From contig DATFXL010000102.1 in NCBI GenBank assembly GCA_035316025.1, positions 1-64,000 of the forward strand: a stretch of DNA of 64,000 nt. Reading direction: 5' to 3'. Shown piece by piece: positions 24,587-31,796 of the stretch (position 1 is its first letter; each line of letters starts with the position of its first letter). The translations under genes and the position numbers were made by a program. The notes under the pieces are model-generated. The model was not told the DNA's origin. It did no database searches and saw only the letters and a program-made list of their open reading frames with translations. This stretch comes from JALZAA01 sp035316025. Lineage in GTDB: Bacteria; Actinomycetota; Acidimicrobiia; IMCC26256; JACDBD01.

Positions 24587-24669
24587 CGCCGGCCCGCGTT
24601 GGGGCGCTTGCCGTGGTTCGCCTTGTTGCGGCGGCTCCGGATACGGCGCTTCTTCGTCTTCTTCGACAT
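24583..24669 (-). CDS. Ribosomal protein bL37
   Basis: A 28-residue, very basic protein with the C-terminal signature NKANHGKRPNA. This matches the tiny large-subunit protein bL37 described in actinobacterial ribosomes. The start is ATG 24669. The gene is far below usual size cut-offs. A long inverted repeat lies 31-66 bases upstream, possibly a leader structure. The assignment rests on the motif and size from memory of the mycobacterial protein. An alignment would settle it. Confidence 0.78.
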   Translation of the reverse strand: MSKKTKKRRIRSRRNKANHGKRPNAGRR

Positions 24670-24699
24670 GCGAATGGCAACGCTAGTCGAACCGGTGGT

Positions 24700-24735
24700 G
24701 CGTTCCTCACCGTCGCCATGCACGGTGAGGAACGC
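24700..24735. promoter_or_regulatory. 13-bp perfect inverted repeat between bL37 and the YchF-like gene
   Basis: GCGTTCCTCACCG (24700-24712) and CGGTGAGGAACGC (24723-24735) are fully complementary around a 10-base loop. The repeat lies in the 94-base divergent promoter region. It could be an operator, or an RNA stem in the 5' leader of either gene. Function is not known. Confidence 0.5.
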
Positions 24736-24763
24736 GTCGTAGGCACCGGTACCCTGAGGCGCG

Positions 24764-25792
24764 ATGGAGCATCTGGGGCTCGTCGGACTGCCGGACTCGG
24801 GGCACGCGCAGCTGTTCAGCGCGCTGACGGGGCTCGACACGCCGACCGGCTTCGAGACGACCAAGGGTGTCGCGCCGTTGCCGGACGATCGCGTCGACCG
24901 TTTGGCCGAGATGTCGAAGTCGAAGAAGCTCGTTCACGCGACGTTCGAGATCGACTTCATCCCCGGCCTCGCGCCGGGCGGGAAGCCGGGCGAAGGCCTC
25001 GGCAGCCGGCTGCTCGGCTCCATCCGCGACAGCGACGCGATCCTCGCCGTCGTGCGCGCCGACGACGACGCCGACCCCGCCGAGGCGCTCGGTGCCCTCG
25101 AGCTCGAGCTCGTGCTCGCCGACCTCGGGTCCGTCGAGCAGCGCCTCGAGAAGCAGCGTCGGGCCGTGAAGGGCGATTCGTCGCTCGCGGCCGAGGTCGC
25201 CGCGCTCGAGCGCGCCGAGACCGTCCTCGCCGACGGCACGCCCGTGTACCGCTCCGACCTCGACGACCAGGAGCGCCGGCTCCTCGCACCCGTCTTCCTG
25301 CTCACGAACAAGCCCATGCTCGTGGTGGTGAATGTGGGCGTCGACCAACTCGACCGGGCCGAGGAACTGGCGACACCGTTCGGTCCGGACGCGTTGAGCG
25401 TTTGCGTCGAGATCGAAGGCGATCCCGACGTCGCCCAGGCGCCGGCCCACGAGCGAGCCGCGCTCCTCGCCGACCTCGGCGTGACCGAGAGCGTCCTGCC
25501 CAGACTCGCCCGCAGCGCGTACCACTTGCTCGGCCGGCGCACATTCTTCACGACCGGAGAGGACGAGTCGCGCGCGTGGTCGTTCCGCGCCGGCGCCAAG
25601 GCCCCCGAGTGCGCGGGCGTGATCCACTCGGATCTCCAGCGCGGGTTCATCCGTGCCGAGGTGATCGAGTGGCGCGAGCTGCTCGACATCGGATCCTGGG
25701 ACAAGGCGAAGGAGTTGGGCAAGCTCCGCGTCGAAGGGAAGGAGTACGAGGTGCGCGACGGCGACGTGCTCGAGATCCGCTTCAACGTCTGA
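24764..25792 (+). CDS. YchF-like protein with degenerate P-loop
   Basis: A 342-residue protein with full-length similarity to the ribosome-binding ATPase YchF (Obg family), including the well-preserved C-terminal TGS-like domain (RAWSFRAGAKAPECAGVIHS, LRVEGKEYEVRDGDVLEIRF). The nucleotide-binding motifs are broken. The P-loop reads GLPDSGHAQLF where the family has GLPNVGKSTLF, the G3 region reads DFIPGLAPGG, and the N-x-x-E motif is NVGV. It may have lost ATP binding and act as a ribosome-associated scaffold. It starts at ATG 24764. Confidence 0.85.
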   Translation: MEHLGLVGLPDSGHAQLFSALTGLDTPTGFETTKGVAPLPDDRVDRLAEMSKSKKLVHATFEIDFIPGLAPGGKPGEGLGSRLLGSIRDSDAILAVVRADDDADPAEALGALELELVLADLGSVEQRLEKQRRAVKGDSSLAAEVAALERAETVLADGTPVYRSDLDDQERRLLAPVFLLTNKPMLVVVNVGVDQLDRAEELATPFGPDALSVCVEIEGDPDVAQAPAHERAALLADLGVTESVLPRLARSAYHLLGRRTFFTTGEDESRAWSFRAGAKAPECAGVIHSDLQRGFIRAEVIEWRELLDIGSWDKAKELGKLRVEGKEYEVRDGDVLEIRFNV

Positions 25793-25812
25793 CTGGGGAA
25801 CCGGAGGCAGGT

Positions 25813-26142
25813 GTGGCCTGGCTGGTGCGCGAAGGCGACGTGCTGGCGACCGCCGAGGTGGCGGAGAGTCGACGTGACCGGCGACACGGCCTCCTCGGCC
25901 GGTCGGACTTCGAGGGCGCGCTGGTCTTGCGGCCGAGCCGGCATATCCACACGCTGTTCATGCGCTTCACGATCGACGTTGCTTTCTGCGACGCCGACGG
26001 TGTGGTCCTGCGCACGACATGCCTGCGTCCGTGGCGGCTGTCGCCACTGGTCACGAACGCCGCGTTCGCCGTCGAGGCCCGGGCCGGCGCGTTCGAGCGT
26101 TGGGGCCTGACGGTCGGCGACCGGGTGGAAGTGAAGGAGTGA
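25813..26142 (+). CDS. DUF192 family protein
   Basis: A 109-residue protein of the DUF192 type (small beta-rich proteins with no established function). It has RRHGLLGRSDFEGALVLRPSRHIHTLFMRFTIDVAF followed by the typical end AFAVEARAGAFERWGLTVGDRV. The GTG at 25813 is chosen because GGAGGCAGGT precedes it. Its TGA overlaps the rsmI start by four bases (GTGA), so the two genes are coupled. It follows the YchF-like gene by 20 bases. Confidence 0.85.
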   Translation: MAWLVREGDVLATAEVAESRRDRRHGLLGRSDFEGALVLRPSRHIHTLFMRFTIDVAFCDADGVVLRTTCLRPWRLSPLVTNAAFAVEARAGAFERWGLTVGDRVEVKE

Positions 26143-27005
26143 CGGACCGCCCGGCGGGGGCGCTCGTCCTCGTCGGCACCCCCATCGGCAACCTCGGAGA
26201 CCTGTCGCCCCGCGCCATCGAGGTGCTGCGGAGCGCCGATGTCATCGCCGCCGAGGACACGCGTCGCACCCGAGTGCTGCTCAGTCACGCGGGCATCCCA
26301 GCCGGTCGCCGGTTGCGCGCCGTGCACGCCCGCAACGAGGCCGCCCAAGCTCCTCGCATCGTCGACGAGGTCCGCAGCGGGGCGCGCGTGGCCGTCGTCA
26401 CGGATGCCGGCATGCCCGGCATCTCCGATCCCGGGGGCGTGCTCGTGCGCGACTGCCTGGACGCCGGGCTCCCCGTCGAGGCCGTCCCCGGTCCGAGCGC
26501 GGCGTTGACCGCACTCGTGCTGTCGGGCTTGCCGGCGGACCGTTTCGTCTTCGAAGGGTTCCTGCCCCGCAAGGGCCGCGCTCGCGCCGAGCGCCTGTCG
26601 GCGGTCGCACGTGAATCGCGTACCACGGTCCTGTTCGAAGCGCCGACCCGCGTCCGCACCACGCTCGTCGACCTCGCGGGCGCGTGCGGCGGGCAACGGC
26701 CGGTCGCCGTCGCCCGGGAGCTGACGAAGGCGTTCGAAGAGGTATGGCGGGGCACGCTTGCTACCGCCGCCAGCCACGTCGAACGATCAGAGCCTCGGGG
26801 CGAGCACGTGATCGTGGTCGGCCCCGCCCCCGAGCGCGCACCCGCCGGTAACGCCGAGGTCGAGGCGGCCGTCCGCGCCGCCCTGGCCGACGGCCGCTCG
26901 GCGCGGGACGCGGCGTCCGACGTCGCCGACGCCCTGGGGGTCGCCCGGCGGCGCGCTTACGAGGCGGCTACGCGGTTGAAGGAGAGTCGGCGGCGAGGCG
27001 GGTGA
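26139..27005 (+). CDS. rsmI: 16S rRNA (cytidine-1402-2'-O)-methyltransferase
   Basis: A 288-residue tetrapyrrole-methylase-fold enzyme that methylates the 2'-O of C1402 in the decoding centre of 16S rRNA using SAM. LVLVGTPIGNLGDLSPRAIEVL and AAEDTRRTRVLL are the standard N-terminal signatures. VTDAGMPGISDPG and VEAVPGPSAALTALVLSG follow. The start is GTG 26139 overlapping the DUF192 stop. Its last 38 bases run antisense to the end of the abrB-like gene, the same convergent arrangement I recall for B. subtilis. Confidence 0.93.
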   Translation: MTDRPAGALVLVGTPIGNLGDLSPRAIEVLRSADVIAAEDTRRTRVLLSHAGIPAGRRLRAVHARNEAAQAPRIVDEVRSGARVAVVTDAGMPGISDPGGVLVRDCLDAGLPVEAVPGPSAALTALVLSGLPADRFVFEGFLPRKGRARAERLSAVARESRTTVLFEAPTRVRTTLVDLAGACGGQRPVAVARELTKAFEEVWRGTLATAASHVERSEPRGEHVIVVGPAPERAPAGNAEVEAAVRAALADGRSARDAASDVADALGVARRRAYEAATRLKESRRRGG

Positions 27006-27228
27006 CACATCCGCTGCACACGAGTTTCCCGGAGAACTCGCTGAGGCTCACCGTCCCGCCGCAGAAGACGCAGCGGTCCTCGACCTTGGTGAGCAGGATG
27101 GCGTCGGAGTCGACGGCGATCTCGATCAGATCGCCGGGACTGATGCCGAACTGTCGGCGAACCTCGGCGGGGAGGACCACACGACCGAGCTGGTCGACCT
27201 TCCGCGCAACACCCGTGCGTCGAGCCAT
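26968..27228 (-). CDS. AbrB-family transition-state regulator with zinc ribbon
   Basis: An 86-residue DNA-binding protein. Residues 6-48 form the swapped-hairpin AbrB domain (GVARKVDQLGRVVLPAEVRR, FGISPGDLIEIAVD), closely resembling Bacillus AbrB. The C-terminal half has C53-x-x-C56 and C71-x-x-C74, a probable zinc ribbon, where Bacillus AbrB has a different multimerisation region. It is convergent with rsmI (38-base overlap) and divergent from metG, so it may regulate metG or itself through the 51-base gap between them. Confidence 0.88.
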   Translation of the reverse strand: MARRTGVARKVDQLGRVVLPAEVRRQFGISPGDLIEIAVDSDAILLTKVEDRCVFCGGTVSLSEFSGKLVCSGCVTRLAADSPSTA

Positions 27229-27279
27229 GGATTCCTATTCCGACGAGGGGTATCGGGGCCATCGGTATCGTAGGCGCCG

Positions 27280-28800
27280 ATGGCGCGTCCCTTCTATGTG
27301 ACGACACCTATCTATTACCCAAATGACGTCCCTCACATCGGTCACGCCTACACCACCGTGAACGGCGACGTGCTCACCCGATGGCGGAGACTCTGGGGCG
27401 ACGACGTCGTCTATCTGACGGGCGTCGACGAGCACGGCCTCAACATCGTCCGCGCCGCCGAAGCGCAGGGCCTACCGGCGCAGGAGTTCGTCGACCAGAC
27501 CAGCCCGACCTTCCGGGAGGCGTGGAAGCTCCTCGACATCGCGAACGACGACTTCATCCGCACCACTGAGCCCCGCCACTACAAGGCGGTGCAGGAGTTC
27601 ATGCAGGCCGTCTACGACAACGGCGCCATCGAGCTCGGCCGGTACGAAGGCCTCTACTGCTACCGGTGCGAGCTGTACTACACCGAGGACGAGCTGGTGG
27701 CCGGGAAGTGCCCGATCCACGGGATCCCGGTCGAGCGGGTCAGCGAGGAGAACTACTTCTTCAAGCTCTCCGAGTTCGAGGACCGCCTGCTCGCCCACTA
27801 CGCCGAGCATCCCGACGCCGTGCAGCCCGAGACCCGCCTCAACGAGGTGCTGGGCCTGATCCGGCAAGGGCTGCGCGACTTCTCGATGAGCCGGACCTCC
27901 ATCTCGTGGGGCATCCCGCTGCCGTGGGACCCCAAGCACGTGGCGTACGTATGGTTCGACGCGTTGTTCAACTACTGCACCGCGGTGGGGTACGGCGAGG
28001 ACCGACAACGCTTCGACCACTACTGGCCGGCCGACTACCACCTGATCGGCAAGGACATCCTGCGCCAACACGCCGTCTACTGGCCGGCGATGCTCATGGC
28101 CGCCGGTGAAGCCCCGCCCAAGTGCGTGTTCGCCCACGGCTGGCTGCTGGTGGGCGGCGAGAAGATGAGCAAGAGCAGGCTCAACCAGATCGCGCCCGCC
28201 GACCTCGTCGCGGAGTTCGGCGTCGACGGCTTCCGGTACCACTTCGTCGTCGACCAGAAGTTCGGACCCGATGGTGACTTCAGCTACGAAGGCATGCTTG
28301 CCCGCTACAACAGCGATCTCGCCAACAACTTCGGCAACCTCGCCAACCGCGTGCTCAACATGGCGGTCAACTACGTAGGCGGCGTAGTTCCCGACGCGCG
28401 GGCGGATGGTCCTCTGGTCGACGCGGCCGCGGCCGCGTTCGAGCGCCTCGAGTCGAGCATGAGCAAGCTCGACTTCTCGTGGGGGTTCGGCGGCGTGTGG
28501 GAGCTGATCCGGGCAGCGAACGCGTACATCGAGGAGCGACAGCCGTGGGCGCTCAACAAGGCGGGTGACGCCACCGCCGCGGCGGAAGTGCTCGGTGACT
28601 GCCTCGAGTCGCTGCGCATCGTGGCGCTGCTGTCGTCGCCGGTGATCCCGAACGCGGCGGCCGAGCTGTGGCGCCGGCTGGGCATGCCGGGCCGACCCGA
28701 GGGCGCGCGCCTCCCCGACGCCGCCACGTGGGGCGGCCTGCCCGCCGGTGCGCGGCTGGAGAAGGGGGCACCGCTCTTCCCCCGGCTCGAACCCGCGTGA
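27280..28800 (+). CDS. metG: Methionyl-tRNA synthetase
   Basis: A 506-residue class I aminoacyl-tRNA synthetase that charges tRNA-Met. The HIGH motif is seen in YPNDVPHIGHAYTTVNGD and KMSKS in GGEKMSKSRLNQI. The connective insert has a partly degenerate zinc knuckle (CYRCELYYTEDELVAGKCPIHG). It ends after the anticodon-binding helices without a C-terminal dimerisation domain, as usual in actinobacteria. The start is ATG 27280. A TATCGT 17 bases upstream could be the -10, giving a very short leader. Confidence 0.95.
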   Translation: MARPFYVTTPIYYPNDVPHIGHAYTTVNGDVLTRWRRLWGDDVVYLTGVDEHGLNIVRAAEAQGLPAQEFVDQTSPTFREAWKLLDIANDDFIRTTEPRHYKAVQEFMQAVYDNGAIELGRYEGLYCYRCELYYTEDELVAGKCPIHGIPVERVSEENYFFKLSEFEDRLLAHYAEHPDAVQPETRLNEVLGLIRQGLRDFSMSRTSISWGIPLPWDPKHVAYVWFDALFNYCTAVGYGEDRQRFDHYWPADYHLIGKDILRQHAVYWPAMLMAAGEAPPKCVFAHGWLLVGGEKMSKSRLNQIAPADLVAEFGVDGFRYHFVVDQKFGPDGDFSYEGMLARYNSDLANNFGNLANRVLNMAVNYVGGVVPDARADGPLVDAAAAAFERLESSMSKLDFSWGFGGVWELIRAANAYIEERQPWALNKAGDATAAAEVLGDCLESLRIVALLSSPVIPNAAAELWRRLGMPGRPEGARLPDAATWGGLPAGARLEKGAPLFPRLEPA

Positions 28801-28830
28801 TGCGTGGACAGAGCCCCCTGAGCGAACGTC

Positions 28831-29592
28831 ATGCACCCATCATGGATTGACTCGCACTGCCATCTGCAGTCCCTGAGTGATCCCGAGGGCGGGATCGAGC
28901 GGGCGCGTGACGCGGGCGTGAGCGCGATGGTGTGCGTGGGCACCGACCTCGAGACGTCACGTCAGACGGTCGAGCTCGCGGCGGGTCATCGCGACGTCGA
29001 CGCCACGGTCGGCCTCCACCCCCACGACGCGGCGAAGCTGCCGGCCGAATGGGACGCGCTGGAAGAGCTCGCGGGAGCGCCCGGCATCGTGGGGATCGGC
29101 GAGACCGGCTTCGACTTCCACTACATGCACAGCCCGGCGGACGCGCAGGAGGCGGCCTTCCGGGCCCAGATCGGCCTCGCGAAGCAGCTCGACCGGGCTC
29201 TCGTCGTCCACTCCCGCGATGCGTGGGACGACACGTTCGGCGTCCTGGCTGACGAGGGCGCGCCGGCGTGCACGGTGATGCATTGCTTCACCGGCGGTCC
29301 CGGCGAGGCGCGCCGGGCGCTCGACCTCGGCGCGTTCCTGTCGTACAGCGGCATCGTGACGTTCGCCGGCGCCGACGACGTGCGCGCCGCCGCCGCCGTG
29401 ACGCCGCTCGACCGGCTCCTCGTCGAGACCGACGCGCCGTATCTCGCGCCAGTGCCCCGCCGGGGTCGCGTGAACGAGCCCGCATATGTCGGCTTGGTCG
29501 GCGCGGCCTTGGCCGCGGCCACCGGTCGGGCGGAGGCCGAGATCGCCGAATGCACCGCCGCGAACGCGAGCGCGGTATTCCGCAGTCGGTGA
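28831..29592 (+). CDS. tatD: TatD family metal-dependent deoxyribonuclease
   Basis: A 253-residue TIM-barrel hydrolase with the N-terminal metal site WIDSHCHL, TVGLHPHDA, GIGETGFDFHYMHSP, VMHCFTGGPGEARRAL and the C-terminal ETDAPYLAPVPRRGRVNEP. TatD proteins are 3'-5' DNA exonucleases or DNA-repair hydrolases. The gene follows metG by 30 bases and keeps the metG-tatD order found in both Firmicutes and actinobacteria. Confidence 0.93.
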   Translation: MHPSWIDSHCHLQSLSDPEGGIERARDAGVSAMVCVGTDLETSRQTVELAAGHRDVDATVGLHPHDAAKLPAEWDALEELAGAPGIVGIGETGFDFHYMHSPADAQEAAFRAQIGLAKQLDRALVVHSRDAWDDTFGVLADEGAPACTVMHCFTGGPGEARRALDLGAFLSYSGIVTFAGADDVRAAAAVTPLDRLLVETDAPYLAPVPRRGRVNEPAYVGLVGAALAAATGRAEAEIAECTAANASAVFRSR

Positions 29593-29608
29593 GGCACTCT
29601 TCACTCGG

Positions 29609-29638
29609 TTGACCGGCGAGACGGAGCCTCGCTAGGTT
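29609..29638 (+). promoter_or_regulatory. Probable promoter of the DUF348/G5 gene
   Basis: TTGACC (29609-29614) and TAGGTT (29633-29638) are separated by 18 bases, a good match to a housekeeping promoter. It would give a leader of about 145 bases before the GTG at 29793. The leader contains the hairpin CGCCGTCG / CGACGGCG (29745-29766, loop CCCGAA). Actinobacterial rpf genes often carry c-di-AMP riboswitches, but I cannot recognise that motif here. Confidence 0.42.
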
Positions 29639-29792
29639 GCCGCGCACGTTCCCGGCGCCCTGATCCTGACCGAGGCGCGGAATCATGCACGCTCGGACCT
29701 CCGGGAGGCGGACCCGATTCCCGAGCACCTAGCCGGCATAGACCCGCCGTCGCCCGAACGACGGCGCAAAATCGTCTACAAGTCGCGCGCAC

Positions 29793-30899
29793 GTGACGCG
29801 CACTCCGACGCGCGGACGTGGGTTCCCTTCCCGAACGTCGACTCGTTCCAGACGCTCGAGGATCTTCTCGACGACGACGAACACGTTTCCGTCCGGACAC
29901 ACGCGAACGATTGCTGACTCGCCGGTTACCGTCGCCAACGCCCCGAAGCCAGAACCCGCGCCGGCACAGGAGCACCCACCGGCGATTTCCAAACCGCACC
30001 GGACGCCACCACGCACCCGGCGGGTGCGTCGACAGCAGCGACGCCGGCGCCAGCAGCGCAGAGTCGCCTTCGTTGCGCTCGTGTTGCTCACAGCGGCCGC
30101 CGCTACGCTCGAACTCCCGCAGCTCCAACGCCGCTCGCCGCAGCTGACGATCCGCGTAGAGGGTAAGGAGCGGGTCAGCGTTCGGACCAACGCTACGAAC
30201 GTTGCCGGCGCGCTACGAGCCCGCCACGTCAAGGTCGACGCCGGCGACCGTGTCCGGCCGCGTCCGACCGCCCGGGTGTCCGATGGCATGACCGTCGATG
30301 TGTTCCGATCCTTCCCGGTCACCGTCGACTTGGACGGGGTAGTCACTCCCGTGAAGACGACGTGGGCGAGGCCGGCCCGGGTGCTCGAGCAACTCCGGCT
30401 CGATCCCGACAACGTGTCGATCGTCGCCGCGCCCCCGCGCCTCACCCAGGGCTCATCGCTGGCGATCCGTACCCTGCGGCGGGTTACGGTCTCCGTCGAC
30501 GGCACCCGGCATGCGGAGACCACTCCGGCCCGAAACGTCGGAGAGCTCCTCGAACAGAGGCGTGTCGCACTGGGTCCAGAGGACGACCTGTCGCCATCGG
30601 CGGACACCGGGCTCACCAACGGCATGACCGTCACCGTGTCCCGCGTCGTCAAAGACACCGAAACGAACGACGAGCCCCTGCCGCCGCCCACGGTGAAGCA
30701 GGACGATCCCGCCATGGCCGTGGGTCGACAAGGTGTGGTGCAAGGCGGCGTTCCCGGGGTCCAACTGCTCGTCTACGAGATCACCAAACGGGACGGCCGC
30801 GAGGTCGAGCGCACGCCGATCTCGAGCGAGACCGTCGAGCCGCCGACGCCGACGATCATCGCCATCGGGAGCGCGCCGGCGAACTCGTCCGCCGGCTAG
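29793..30899 (+). CDS. DUF348/G5 domain cell-wall protein, RpfB/YabE-like without catalytic domain
   Basis: Up to 368 residues. A long basic cytoplasmic N-terminus (many Arg) precedes one membrane span (RVAFVALVLLTAAAATLE, near residue 90). Then come three DUF348 repeats (starting near 117 LTIRVEGKERVSVRTNATNV, then FPVTVDLDGVVTPVKTTWAR and RRVTVSVDGTRHAETTPARN) and a G5-like segment (VQLLVYEITKRDGREVERTP). RpfB continues with a resuscitation/lysozyme-like domain and YabE with a 3D domain. This protein stops after G5. GTG 29793 is the longest start, and a later start is possible. It occupies the conserved slot between tatD and ksgA. Confidence 0.82.
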   Translation: MTRTPTRGRGFPSRTSTRSRRSRIFSTTTNTFPSGHTRTIADSPVTVANAPKPEPAPAQEHPPAISKPHRTPPRTRRVRRQQRRRRQQRRVAFVALVLLTAAAATLELPQLQRRSPQLTIRVEGKERVSVRTNATNVAGALRARHVKVDAGDRVRPRPTARVSDGMTVDVFRSFPVTVDLDGVVTPVKTTWARPARVLEQLRLDPDNVSIVAAPPRLTQGSSLAIRTLRRVTVSVDGTRHAETTPARNVGELLEQRRVALGPEDDLSPSADTGLTNGMTVTVSRVVKDTETNDEPLPPPTVKQDDPAMAVGRQGVVQGGVPGVQLLVYEITKRDGREVERTPISSETVEPPTPTIIAIGSAPANSSAG

Positions 30900-30920
30900 G
30901 CGTATCGCCCAGCGATCGCG

Positions 30921-30943
30921 GAGCCATCCGTTTTCGGAGGCTC
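30921..30943 (+). terminator. Weak terminator-like hairpin before ksgA
   Basis: GAGCC-A-TCCG and CGGA-GGCTC pair around TTTT with one bulged A. Only GGTTGTAG follows, so the T-tract is poor. It may separate the DUF348/G5 transcript from the ksgA-ispE unit. Confidence 0.3.
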
Positions 30944-30962
30944 GGTTGTAGCGTCGCTCGCG

Positions 30963-31796
30963 ATGGCGCTCTTGACGCCGGGCGACATACGGGCGCTGCT
31001 GGCGGAGCACGGGCTTCGAACGTCACGTCGCTTCGGGCAACACTTCCTCGCCGACCCGAACACCGCCCGCCGCATCGTGCGCCTCGCCGGGGTGGAGGCC
31101 GGCGACCGCGTCCTCGAGATCGGGCCCGGACTCGGGTCGCTCACCCTCGCGTTGCGCGAGCGGGGATGCGACGTGCTCGCGCTCGAGGTCGACCGCAAGC
31201 TGGCGAATGTCCTGGAGGAGGTCGTGGCCGGCGATGACGGCGTCCGCGTCGTCACCGGCGACGCGCTCGCCGTCGACCTCGATGCACTCCTCGGCTCCAG
31301 ACCGTGGCGCTGCGTGTCGAACCTGCCGTACAACGTCGCAACGCCGGTCGTCATCCGGTTGCTCGAGCAGGCACCGTCGGTGAGCGCCGCGCTCGTCATG
31401 GTGCAGCGGGAGGCTGCGGACCGCCTCGTGGCCGGCCCGGGATCCGCCGCCTACGGTGCGGTGTCCGTGCGCGTCGCGTACTACGCCGACGCAACGATCG
31501 TCGGCATGGTCCCGCGCTCGGTCTTCGTTCCCGTCCCGAAGGTCGATTCCGCTCTCGTCGAACTCGTCCGGCGCGACGCGCCACCGGTCGACGTCCCCTC
31601 TCGCGAGCGGCTCTTCGCCCTCGTCCGAGCCGGGTTTGCACATCGTCGCAAGATGCTTCGACGCACGCTGCGTCCAGTGCTCGGCGAGCGCGCTGTCCAC
31701 GTCCTTACGAATGCGGGCGTCGACCCGGCCGCCCGCGCCGAGTCGCTCGGGATCGTCGACTGGGCCGCGTTGGCGAACGCCGAGACGACGCCGTGA
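30963..31796 (+). CDS. rsmA: 16S rRNA (adenine-1518-N6/1519-N6)-dimethyltransferase
   Basis: A 277-residue KsgA/RsmA methyltransferase that dimethylates two adjacent adenines near the 3' end of 16S rRNA. Signatures include RRFGQHFLADPNTARRIV, the SAM-binding VLEIGPGLGSLTLAL, and the catalytic CVSNLPYNVATPVVI. FAHRRKMLRRTLRPVL is the typical C-terminal element. Its stop overlaps the ispE start by four bases. Confidence 0.95.
   Translation: MALLTPGDIRALLAEHGLRTSRRFGQHFLADPNTARRIVRLAGVEAGDRVLEIGPGLGSLTLALRERGCDVLALEVDRKLANVLEEVVAGDDGVRVVTGDALAVDLDALLGSRPWRCVSNLPYNVATPVVIRLLEQAPSVSAALVMVQREAADRLVAGPGSAAYGAVSVRVAYYADATIVGMVPRSVFVPVPKVDSALVELVRRDAPPVDVPSRERLFALVRAGFAHRRKMLRRTLRPVLGERAVHVLTNAGVDPAARAESLGIVDWAALANAETTP

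Noticed and set aside
29640..29792. ydaO-type c-di-AMP riboswitch
   Set aside because: Expected for rpf-like genes, but I could not find the conserved core sequences by eye. Only hairpins are visible.
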